Assembly (NCBI GenBank): GCA_963813345.1
Contig: CAWEYR010000011.1
Span: 152,370 to 216,369 of the forward strand
Direction of reading: 5' to 3'
Length of the DNA: 64,000 bases
From: CAWDDA01 sp963813345
GTDB lineage: Bacteria > Acidobacteriota > Blastocatellia > RBC074
In this document: positions 20,410-28,963 of the stretch, in pieces
Layout: every line of letters begins with the position of its first letter
How positions within the stretch are numbered: position 1 is the first letter of the stretch
Translations under genes and position numbers: made by a program
Notes under the pieces: generated by a model
What the model was told of the DNA's origin: nothing
The model's input: the letters and a program-made list of their open reading frames with translations, nothing else
Database searches by the model: none

Positions 20410-22067
20410 ATGACATCACCTGCAGTATCGCGCCTCGAGGCGCTTCTTGAATCCGCCCAGCTTCTACACTCATCGCTCGATCTGAATGCCTTGCTCAGTC
20501 ATCTTCTTCGCTCGGTGATGGGTAGACTGCTCGTGACGCGCGCGTTTATCTCAGTCAGCGATCACGGCGAGATGCGGCTGGCCCAGGTTCGCGGGCTTCC
20601 AAAACTGAAAACTGGCGAGCTGTATGACGAAACCGCAGCCCGCAATGCAGGCATCAGTCAAATCTTTTCGATCGGTGACGAGACAAATCCGGTGGGTTTC
20701 CTGGGCATCGGACGGCCGCTCGACAAGACGCGGAGCTTTGATCCGGACGAAACGGGCTTCATTACGGCACTTCTTGGACTTGCCGCAAGCGGCATCGCCA
20801 ACGCGAGCGCGCATGCGGAAACACAGCGAGTGAACCGCGATCTCGACCAGCGAATCGAGGACCTGCGAACGCTTCTCGATCTGGTACGAGGATTCACTTC
20901 ATCGCTTGATCCGGAGGGCGTCGCACGACTGCTCGCGTTGACGTTCACGGGACGATGGGCGGTCAGTCGATACGCAGTTTTCGCGTGGAAGGAGCCGCAC
21001 CCGCTTGTTACGCGCAACAAGGGGATCAAACCGCTCTCTGCCGAGTCGATAAAGGAGTATAGCGAGCAGATTGCATCACTTCCCGAAGCCGCCCTGGTTC
21101 GAGACCTTGCAGACGGGACATTGAAAGAATGTTTCGCTCGAGAGCAGGCGGAAGTTGTCTTCGTAATGCGCTCGGGTGATGCTCCTTCAGGGCTTGTACT
21201 TCTCGGTGCGCGACGTCAGGACCGCGGGTATTCACCCGCAGATCTTGAATTTGGTTCCGCCCTCGTAGCGCAAGCCGCTGTTGCATTCGAGAATTCCTGG
21301 TATTTTCGCGAAGCACTCGAACGCCGCCGAATGGAGCAGGAGCTCGAGCTTGCTGCAAGCATTCAGGAAGGGCTCTTTCCGTCAGTTCTTCCTGAACTGC
21401 ATGGCTGCCAGATTGCTGCGATGAATCGGCCCGCGCGCCATTGTGGAGGCGACTACTATGACGTCCTGCCGATTCACGACACCGGGCTGGGGATTTATCT
21501 TTTCTGCTCTGCGTTGCCGATGTGTCGGGTAAGGGACTGCCGGCATCGTTGTTGATGAGCTCGATGCAGGCGACGTTACGGGCGCTTCTCGGAAGAATCC
21601 CCACACTCACTGAGCTCGCGGTGCATATCAACGAGCTGCTCTATGCTACGACCCCTTCAAACAAATATGTAACAGCCGTGTTGTTTGCGATCGAACCCAT
21701 CACCGGAAAGTGCCGGTATGTAAATGCCGGGCACACCCGTTGCCTGCATTTGCGCGCTGACGGCGAGCCCGTGTGGCTCGAAGCGACTGGAACTCCCTTC
21801 GGGCTGATGCCCGGCCTTCCCTACCAGGAGAACGTGATCGAACTGGATGCGCGGGACATCGTTGCGCTCTACTCTGACGGCGTTTCCGAGGCACAGGACG
21901 CAAACGAAGACGAATTCGGAGAGGATCGCATCAGAGACGTCCTCGCGCCCATTTCAGATCAGCCAGCCGCAGTTCTGGTAACTACACTGCTCGCATCAAT
22001 CGACCGCTTTGCCGGCCCGCTTCCCCAATACGACGACATCACGATCATGATCGTGAAGCGGACGTAG
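20410..22067 (+). CDS. GAF-domain PP2C-type phosphatase (RsbU-like), one frameshift
   Basis: The product is about 552 residues, soluble, with a GAF domain (about 15-145), a coiled coil, a second GAF-like domain (about 155-305), a linker helix (RRRMEQELELAASIQEGLFP) and the phosphatase. Motifs are GGDYYDVL, ADVSGKGLPASL, YSDGVSEA and YDDITIMIV, all canonical. The frame breaks near 21505, one base lost within CTTTTCTGCTCTGCG. The length of 1658 bases agrees. It supplies a cytosolic input to the same switch as the two membrane phosphatases. Confidence 0.88.
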
Positions 22068-22073
22068 GAAGAG

Positions 22074-22205
22074 AGGGGTCAGGGGTCAGGGGTCAGGGGT
22101 CGGGGCATGGAGTTCAAGCTTTAGCTTGCTCTCGACAAGCTAGGTGCCAAGAGCAAGCTAAAGCTTGAACTCCACCTGACCCCTGACCCCCGACCCCTGA
22201 TCCCT
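22074..22205. repeat. family B REPIN framed by AGGGGTC heptamer repeats
   Basis: Four perfect tandem copies of AGGGGTC (22074-22101) lead into GGAG plus TTCAAGCTTTAGCTTG (22109-22128). A mirror-image copy ends at 22173, and then inverted heptamers GACCCCT / GACCCCC / GACCCCT follow. The inner palindrome CAAGC-TTTA-GCTTG sits in each arm. The whole block folds back on itself between the phosphatase and kinase genes. Confidence 0.85.
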
Positions 22206-22256
22206 TCTCTTGCTTGTCCCCCGAAGTTCGATAAATTATTCTGCTTGGATTCGAGC

Positions 22257-25154
22257 ATGCCTTCCATTGCTCCCGGAACCCGATTAGACCGCTATCAGAT
22301 CATCTCGTTGCTCGGTGCAGGCGGCATGGGTGAAGTGTATCTGGCTCAGGATACGCGGCTTGGCCGAAAGGTCGCTCTAAAATTTCTACCGCTCAGGTTT
22401 ACGCAGGACTCAGAGCGTTTAAGGCGGTTTGCCCAGGAAGCACAGGCAGCATCCGCACTCAACCACCCGAACATCATCACGATCTATGAAGTCGGCCGCT
22501 CCGACGATACCCATTTCATTGCTACTGAGTACATCGAAGGGATCACGCTTCGACGGCGGCTGGCTCAGCGAAGGCTGACAACCGACGAAGCACTCGAGAT
22601 TGCGATTCAAACAGCAAGTGCCCTTGTAGCTGCTCATTCTGCCGGGATTGTGCACCGCGACATCAAGCCTGAAAACATAATGGTCAGGCCCGACGGCTAT
22701 GTAAAAATACTCGACTTCGGGCTGGCCAAACTGACTGAGCGTTCCGATTCCACGGGCTATATCAGTCCAGCCCAAACCGGCTCGATCGCTGAGTTCCCGA
22801 CAGCGGTTGATACGATAGATGAGACGATAACCGACTCCGAGCACGAGGTCGACATACCACCCCCGCCTGCCCCTGCGCCTTCAGCGGCTGACGTCTACGA
22901 AACGACGCCCGTGCCCGCCAAACACGATACGACTCCGGGCCTCGTCATGGGTACTGCGCAATATATGTCTCCTGAACATGCGCGAGGCCACAAAGTTGAC
23001 GCCCGCACGGATATCTTCTCGCTGGGAACAGTGCTTTACGAAATGACTACGGGGGTTCATCCCTTTACGGGGACGACGCGGCGCGAAGTTGTCGCGGCGG
23101 TGCTTTATAACGACCCGCCGCCGGTCGCGCGCTACCGGGCCGATGTGCCCGAGCTTCTGGAATGGACGATCACCAAAGCGCTAACCAAAGATCGAGATGA
23201 GCGCTATCAGAGTTCAAGGGAGCTTCTGAACGATCTTCGAAGGCTTCAACAGCGCCTGAGAACTGAGCGCGAAGTCGCGCGAACGAGGGGTCCCGGGACG
23301 GTCGCGCTTGGCGCAGGCCGTGAGACGGGCGAGCTTGCACTGACTGGAGAGCTGACCGGGCGCACCACATCAAAACTCTCCGGGTACCTGAGACGCCTCA
23401 GAGATCGCCCATCCTCCGCCGTGCTGATCACAGGAGTGCTGATTGTGCTGGCAGGACTGCTCTACCTGCTGCACCTGAAATTGGCTGATCCGCCGGTTCC
23501 TTTCCGTTCCATGCGGGTTGCTCCCTTTACGACTTCAGGAATTGCGACCCGTGCTGCGATTTCCCCCGATGGGAAATACGTGGTCTATGTCGAAACCGAT
23601 CTCGGCAAGCAGAGCCTGTGGGTGCGCCAGGTAGCGGTGACAAGCAACGTGGTCGTCGTTGCGCCGGCAGAAGTCCTCTACCGGGGGCTGACGTTCTCGC
23701 ACGATGGCAACTACATTTTCTACGTGGTGCAGGAGGGCAACAATCCGATTCAGGTGCTCTATCAAGTGCCGGTGCTTGGAGGGCAGCCGCGAAGAGTGAC
23801 AACGAATGTTGACAGTCCAGTCACCTTCAAACCCGACGGTACTCAGATGGCGTTCATTCGCCGCTCTCGAGGCACCGGCGAGGACTCACTGATCATCGCA
23901 GATGCCGACGGCTCGAACGAAAGGCGCGTAACAACGCGACACGGCACTGACTTCTTTGGGATCGGAGGACCTGACTGGTCTCTCGATGGGACGACTATCG
24001 CGACGGCAGCGGGAAGCAATGCCGGCGGCCGTTACATGAACGTCGTTCTCATAGACGTCGAAACGGGTACGGAGAAGCCACTTTCGCCGCAACGTTGGGC
24101 CGGTGTCGGGCGCGTAAACTGGTTGCTGCGCGGGGGCCTGGTCGTAAGTGCTACGGAACCTGGTTCAACACTTGCGCAGGTGTGGTTTCTTCCCTTCCCT
24201 GCAGTCTCAGCACAGGCGCCGATTCGAATCACGAATGATTTGAACGACTATCGCGACATGAGCGTGACCGATGATTCGCGAGCGCTTGTCGCCGTGCAAA
24301 GCGCCGCCCAGGTCAACGTCTGGCTTGCGCCGGCTGGAGACTCTTCGCGCGCACGCCGCATCACTTCCGGAATCGGGCAATACAACGGCGTTCGCGGTCT
24401 CGATTGGCTTAGCGCCGACCATCTGGTCTACGTCTCCCGCATAAGTGGAAGTCAGGACATTTGGACGATGAAGACCGATGGGTCAAATCAGAAGCAGCTG
24501 ACAATGCCTGAGACAGGCGCCGAAGTATATCCGGTGGCGTCACCAGATGGCCGCTCGATTGTTTTCGTCTCTCCTCGATCCGGCAATTCGAATCTCTACC
24601 GGATTGACCCGGACGGCGGGAATCTTCTTCAACTGACAAGAGGGAGTGGCGAAGAATTTCCCGATATTTCGCCGGACGGCAAATGGGTGGTTTTCAACGA
24701 TACCGGGTCAAGCAAGTTCACTTTGTGGCGAGTCCCAATCGAGGGTGGTCAGCCAGTTCAGCTCACTACAGAGCTTTCACAGTGGCCCGATGTTTCGCCG
24801 AATGGCAAATCAATTGGCTGCTGGTATCGCAGCGAGCCTTCCAGGCCATGGCAATTGGCGGTCATCCCTTTTGAGGGTGGTAAGGCGACAAAGATTCTCG
24901 ATGTTCCAACCACAGCCAATCCTGCCATTCCGGCACGGTGGATGCCCGATGGCAGCGGGCTCTGTTACGTCGACGTCCGTGAGGGCATCTCGAACATCTG
25001 GGTCCAGCCGATCGATGGCTCTGCTCCTCGGCCGATTACTACCTTCCAGGGCGACCAGATCTTCTGGTTCACCTGGTCGCGCTCCGGCGATACGCTCGGC
25101 GTCTCGCGCGGAATGGTTGCCAGTGATGTTGTGCTCGTCACCGACGCGAGGTAG
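22257..25154 (+). CDS. membrane Ser/Thr protein kinase with PD40/TolB propeller
   Basis: The start is ATG 22257; an in-frame TTG lies 12 bases earlier. The kinase domain (about 10-330) has LLGAGGMGEVYLA, ALKFL (Lys), HRDIKPENIMV, DFGLAK and GTAQYMSPEHARG, so it should be active. The segment between DFG and GTAQYMSPE holds a Pro- and acid-rich insert of about 60 residues, unusually long. One membrane helix (VLITGVLIVLAGLLYLLHL, about 390-410) follows. After it comes an external region of PD40-like blades (repeats of SPDGKYVVY, SPDGRSIVF, SPDGKWVVF) to the C-terminus. This layout is common in Acidobacteria. The ligand is unknown. Confidence 0.93.
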   Translation: MPSIAPGTRLDRYQIISLLGAGGMGEVYLAQDTRLGRKVALKFLPLRFTQDSERLRRFAQEAQAASALNHPNIITIYEVGRSDDTHFIATEYIEGITLRRRLAQRRLTTDEALEIAIQTASALVAAHSAGIVHRDIKPENIMVRPDGYVKILDFGLAKLTERSDSTGYISPAQTGSIAEFPTAVDTIDETITDSEHEVDIPPPPAPAPSAADVYETTPVPAKHDTTPGLVMGTAQYMSPEHARGHKVDARTDIFSLGTVLYEMTTGVHPFTGTTRREVVAAVLYNDPPPVARYRADVPELLEWTITKALTKDRDERYQSSRELLNDLRRLQQRLRTEREVARTRGPGTVALGAGRETGELALTGELTGRTTSKLSGYLRRLRDRPSSAVLITGVLIVLAGLLYLLHLKLADPPVPFRSMRVAPFTTSGIATRAAISPDGKYVVYVETDLGKQSLWVRQVAVTSNVVVVAPAEVLYRGLTFSHDGNYIFYVVQEGNNPIQVLYQVPVLGGQPRRVTTNVDSPVTFKPDGTQMAFIRRSRGTGEDSLIIADADGSNERRVTTRHGTDFFGIGGPDWSLDGTTIATAAGSNAGGRYMNVVLIDVETGTEKPLSPQRWAGVGRVNWLLRGGLVVSATEPGSTLAQVWFLPFPAVSAQAPIRITNDLNDYRDMSVTDDSRALVAVQSAAQVNVWLAPAGDSSRARRITSGIGQYNGVRGLDWLSADHLVYVSRISGSQDIWTMKTDGSNQKQLTMPETGAEVYPVASPDGRSIVFVSPRSGNSNLYRIDPDGGNLLQLTRGSGEEFPDISPDGKWVVFNDTGSSKFTLWRVPIEGGQPVQLTTELSQWPDVSPNGKSIGCWYRSEPSRPWQLAVIPFEGGKATKILDVPTTANPAIPARWMPDGSGLCYVDVREGISNIWVQPIDGSAPRPITTFQGDQIFWFTWSRSGDTLGVSRGMVASDVVLVTDAR

Positions 25155-25254
25155 CAGAATCTTTTTGCCGGTTGTGCTAATCTAGTTGCCGTAGCCCCCG
25201 CCAATACGGCGTAACTGTACCTGCATCATCCGTATTATCCTGTTGGAGGTAACT

Positions 25255-26080
25255 GTGAGAATGCGTAGTTTCAGTCGCCTGTTACGCGCAATAGCGGTGC
25301 TCTCTGTCTTCGTCGGATTCGCCATAGCAGGCAGTTCGGCTCTCGCCGACACGATCAAGCTCAAGAACGGAAGTGTCATCAAAGGGCGAGTTGTCAGCTA
25401 CAGCCAGGGCGAGTTCACCATCATTCTTGATCTCGGTTCAGCGAGCAAGAAGTCGAGTTCGAGAATGATTATTGCCGCTGAGGATGTCGAGAGTATCGAA
25501 TTCGACGCAACGGAGTCGGGTGGCTCCTCCTCACGGTCGTCTTCGGCGAGCGAAACGGCCGAACCCGAGCGACCTGCAGAGAAGACTGTGGATCGACCTG
25601 CAGAAAAGCCCGCTGAGAAACCTGAGGAAGTATCAGAATCGAAACCTCGCGGAACAGCCGCGCCCCCTCCCGATCCTGAGCCTGAGCCCGCCTCGTCCAG
25701 TTCGACGCGGCCTTTCAGTTCTCGCCGAGAAAGATGTGCGAGTCGCCGCCGCCGCCGATTGGACAAGCAGCGACATCAGAGTCATGAAAGGTCAACGACT
25801 ATTCGTAACTGCCGAGGGTGAGGTCGATCTCGGAAACGATAAAAAGTCGGGGCCGGCCGGCATTCCGGTGAGTGATACCCGGAAGCTGATGACAAATCGG
25901 CCAACCGGCTCACTGATCGCCGTCATTGGAGACGACAACGACAACTTTATCTATATTGGCCGCTCGGCTGAGTTCACCGCGGCTCACAATGGCGTCCTCT
26001 TTCTCAGCATCAACGAAGGCGAATTGAAGGACAACACCGGTTCCTACCGCGCCAAAGTCAAAGTCGTGGCTGCGAAGTAA
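25255..26080 (+). CDS. secreted protein with lectin-like C-terminal domain, one frameshift
   Basis: GTG 25255 is 5 bases after GGAGG. ATG 25261 is the alternative. Signal peptide: LLRAIAVLSVFVGFAIAGSSALA. A small beta domain follows (TIKLKNGSVIKGRVVSYSQGEF), then a linker rich in Ser, Pro, Glu and Lys. The frame breaks near 25715 (one extra base). The second frame continues VLAEKDVRVAAAADWTSSD and ends in a beta-sandwich (GSLIAVIGDDNDNFIYIGRS, FLSINEGELKDNTGSY) reminiscent of PA-IL-like galactose-binding lectins. It is probably periplasmic or extracellular. Function unknown. Confidence 0.7.
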
Positions 26081-26091
26081 GACTAAGTATT

Positions 26092-26182
26092 ATTTGGAGT
26101 GCGGCGGCTTGCGCCGCTTTAGTCTCCCGCTGAATGATCCGATCGCGACACTAAAGCGGCGCCAAGCCGCCGCACTCCAAAT
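26092..26182. repeat. family C REPIN
   Basis: ATTTGGAGTGCGGCGGC opens the left arm, which contains the palindrome GCGGCG-GCTTG-CGCCGC and ends in TTTAG. A mirror copy closes with CCGCACTCCAAAT at 26170-26182. The arms are about 30 bases with near-perfect complementarity. It lies between convergent genes and may also act as a terminator. A degenerate relative is at 44.4 kb. Confidence 0.85.
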
Positions 26183-26191
26183 GGAGCTGCT

Positions 26192-26503
26192 TCACAGCCC
26201 GGGCTGTGGCCAGCCAGAACGCGTCAGATAGTCCGACATCGTAAACGCAAGCAGGATCACCAGCCAGAAGACCCCGGCGATAACAATTACCTGTGTCAGT
26301 TTTGAGCTGTACTTGACGTGCATGAAGAAAAGGACTACGAGTGTAGCCTTGATGACTGCAATCGTGAGGGCGACCACGGCGTTCAGCGGGCCCCAGTACT
26401 TGGCGAGATCAAAATAGGCTACAAACACGGTGATCGCCGTGAAAACCATCAGGGCCAGGAAGACCATGATGTAGATTCGTACAGGTACGATATGTTCTGA
26501 CAT
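26192..26503 (-). CDS. cytochrome c oxidase subunit IV
   Basis: The product has 103 residues and three membrane segments (about 9-30, 38-58, 72-95). It matches the prokaryotic subunit IV family, with YWGPLNAVVALTIAVIKATLVVLFFMHVKYSSK. It is the last gene of the oxidase run, 10 bases after subunit III. It is a structural subunit with no cofactor. Confidence 0.9.
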   Translation of the reverse strand: MSEHIVPVRIYIMVFLALMVFTAITVFVAYFDLAKYWGPLNAVVALTIAVIKATLVVLFFMHVKYSSKLTQVIVIAGVFWLVILLAFTMSDYLTRSGWPQPGL

Positions 26504-26513
26504 ACAGCCTCAG

Positions 26514-27236
26514 CTAATGAGTTCCGAGGTGAAATCCCAGCAGATATAGCAGCGGGAAAAGGAAAATCCAGACGATATCAACAAAGTGCCAGTAGAGGCC
26601 GCCCAGTTCGACCGGCGCGTGGTACTCGGGTGAATACTTTCCTCTCCACGCAAAGAAGATGAGAACGATCAACATTCCAGCGCCCACAATCATGTGCAAC
26701 GCATGGAGCCCGGTCATCGCAAAATAGAGCCAGAGGAAAGTACGCGCCTGCGATGCAAGCGAAGGATCGTGACCAGGCTCGTGCCCCCAATCGAAGAACC
26801 CGACGGCTGGAAAGAGGTGATGGTCAAACTTGCTTTGATACTCGATTACCTTGACGCCAAGGAAGACCAATCCCAGAATCAGCGTCACCACCAGGTACCA
26901 GATCAGTTTCTTTCGCTGGCCCGTCTGCGCTGAATAGACCCCCATCGCCATTGTCAGACTGCTCAGAATCAGGACCACGGTGTTCAATCCACCGAGCTTT
27001 ACGTCAAGTGTATTGCTCGCCGCGGCAAATCCGTCGGGGTAGTTTGCCCTGTAAATAATGTAGGCAAGAAACAGCCCTCCGAAGAACATGATCTCAGTCA
27101 GCAGGAAGACCCACATCCCGATGGTCCCAGCCTCACGCTGCTGCTCCATGTTCTCGAAATGGTGCTTGAGCGCAGGATGGTGATGCGGCTCGTGTGGCGC
27201 GTGTGGCGGATGTTTTATTGCGTGACTTTCAGCCAA
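26514..27236 (-). CDS. cytochrome c oxidase subunit III
   Basis: The product has 240 residues with a His-rich N-terminus (HPPHAPHEPHHHPALKHH) before the membrane part. Membrane segments of the subunit III fold are visible: MWVFLLTEIMFFGGLFLAYI, TVVLILSSLTMAMGVYSA, LIWYLVVTLILGLVFLGVKV, and the conserved FFAMTGLHALHMIVG-type stretch near residues 170-185. The end is YWHFVDIVWIFLFPLLYL, typical of the family. It lies between coxA and subunit IV. Confidence 0.94.
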   Translation of the reverse strand: MAESHAIKHPPHAPHEPHHHPALKHHFENMEQQREAGTIGMWVFLLTEIMFFGGLFLAYIIYRANYPDGFAAASNTLDVKLGGLNTVVLILSSLTMAMGVYSAQTGQRKKLIWYLVVTLILGLVFLGVKVIEYQSKFDHHLFPAVGFFDWGHEPGHDPSLASQARTFLWLYFAMTGLHALHMIVGAGMLIVLIFFAWRGKYSPEYHAPVELGGLYWHFVDIVWIFLFPLLYLLGFHLGTH

Positions 27237-27289
27237 AGTTATCTCCTGTCAAGATCGGAGCCTTGCCCGGGACCTTCCCATATCATTTC

Positions 27290-28951
27290 CTATGCTGGTT
27301 GTTCCTTTGCACTGGCGCGGGCCGCGGCTTTGATCTCCTCGATCTTGCCAAAGTCATATGGCTCCCAGGTAACCACGGGAGTCTTCTCGAAGTTCTCGGT
27401 GGGTGGAGGCGAGTCGGTCATCCATTCGAGACCCGAAGCTGGCCACGGATTCCACGCCGCCTTCTTGCCATATCGCATCGACCACGTGAGGTAGATCATC
27501 GGCAGAATGTATCCGACACCGAGCACTGTTGCACCGGCTGTCGACATGACATTCAACACCTGCCACAAGGCATCCTCAGGATACGCGTGATAACGTCGCG
27601 GCATCCCAAGATAGCCAAGGATGAACTGCGGGAAGAATGTCAGATTGAAACCGACAAAAACAAAGAGAGCTGAAAGTCTTCCCCAACCCTCGGGATACAT
27701 GCGGCCGCTGATCTTTGGCCACCAGTAATGCAAACCTCCAAGGTATCCCATGAGCGCGCCCCCAACCATGATGTAATGGAAGTGAGCCACTACGAAATAT
27801 GTATCGTGGAGGTGTATGTCGAGCCCGAGAGCCGCAAGGAAGAATCCCGTCATTCCCCCGATCACAAACAGACCGAGATAACCGAAGGCATAGAGCATCG
27901 GGGTCTCGTAAGACATCGAGCCCTTGTACAGCGTCGCAGTCCAGTTGAATACCTTGATTGCCGAAGGAATTCCTACAACGTAACTCAGAACGGAAAACAC
28001 CAGGCCGGCATAGACCGACTGGCTCGTTGTGAAGAGGTGGTGACCCCACACAAGAAATCCGAAAACGGCGATCGCGACGCTCGAGAACGCGATGAACTTG
28101 TAGCCGTAGATCTTCTTACGTGTCATGTTCGCGATCAGCTCGCTGATCACTCCCATCGACGGAAGAATCATGATGTAGACGGCCGGGTGCGAGTAAAACC
28201 AGAAGAGATGCTGGAAGAGCACCGGGTCGCCACCCATCCTCGAATCGAAAATCCCTATCTTGAATGCTCGCTCGACTCCGAGTGCGAGCAGAGTCACCGC
28301 GATCACGGGCGTACCAAGAATCTGAACAATAGCAGTCGAATAGTGCGCCCATATAAAGAGCGGCAGCCGGAACCACGTGAGTCCGGGCGCGCGCATGGTG
28401 TGTATCGTCACAATGAAATTGAGACCTGTCAGGATCGACGAGAACCCGGCAATGAAAATCCCCAGCGCAGCCGCCATGACCTGGCCATTCGAGTAGATCG
28501 AGCTATACGGAGGATAAAACGTCCATCCCGTGTCAATCCCTCCAGCGACGGCGGCATAGCAGACGAAGATCGCGCCGATATTCAGCAGATACCAGCTCAG
28601 AAGATTTATTCTCGGGAAGGCGACATCCTTTGCCCCGATCATAAGTGGAATAAGAAAGTTGCCGAGAGTCGCCGGAATCGACGGCAGGAGGACGAAGAAC
28701 ACCATGAACACGCCGTGCATGGTGAACATCTTGTTGTATGTATCCGCCTGGAGTAGATCGCCCTGCGGCGTCAGTAATTCGAGTCGAACTGCCCCCGCGT
28801 ACGCGCCGCCGAGGAAAAAGAAGAACGTGATCGAAATCAGGTAAAGGATTCCGATGCGTTTATGATCGAAGGTTAATAGCCACGATTTCCAGCCGTAGTC
28901 ATTATTCAGATAATGAACTCGTGGCTCCGATGAAACTCGAATCTCTTCCAT
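27290..28951 (-). CDS. cytochrome c oxidase subunit I (A-type, YSHPAV variant)
   Basis: The product has 553 residues and is intact, with twelve or so membrane segments. Heme and copper ligands are visible: FTMHGVFMVFF (heme a His), YSHPAVYIM (CuB His; Tyr-Ser instead of Gly-Glu pattern), WGHHLFTT (two CuB His), and DTYFVVAHFHYIMVGG (both heme His). The YSHPAV motif lacks the helix VI Glu of A1 oxidases and marks the A2 subgroup, which pumps protons without that Glu. It sits between the Sco-CoxB fusion and subunit III. Confidence 0.96.
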   Translation of the reverse strand: MEEIRVSSEPRVHYLNNDYGWKSWLLTFDHKRIGILYLISITFFFFLGGAYAGAVRLELLTPQGDLLQADTYNKMFTMHGVFMVFFVLLPSIPATLGNFLIPLMIGAKDVAFPRINLLSWYLLNIGAIFVCYAAVAGGIDTGWTFYPPYSSIYSNGQVMAAALGIFIAGFSSILTGLNFIVTIHTMRAPGLTWFRLPLFIWAHYSTAIVQILGTPVIAVTLLALGVERAFKIGIFDSRMGGDPVLFQHLFWFYSHPAVYIMILPSMGVISELIANMTRKKIYGYKFIAFSSVAIAVFGFLVWGHHLFTTSQSVYAGLVFSVLSYVVGIPSAIKVFNWTATLYKGSMSYETPMLYAFGYLGLFVIGGMTGFFLAALGLDIHLHDTYFVVAHFHYIMVGGALMGYLGGLHYWWPKISGRMYPEGWGRLSALFVFVGFNLTFFPQFILGYLGMPRRYHAYPEDALWQVLNVMSTAGATVLGVGYILPMIYLTWSMRYGKKAAWNPWPASGLEWMTDSPPPTENFEKTPVVTWEPYDFGKIEEIKAAARASAKEQPA

Positions 28952-28963
28952 AATTGCTCTCTG

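Noticed and set aside
27728..28756. Long plus-strand ORF of 342 codons
   Set aside because: It is the antisense shadow of coxA; the product is charged and has no recognisable motif.
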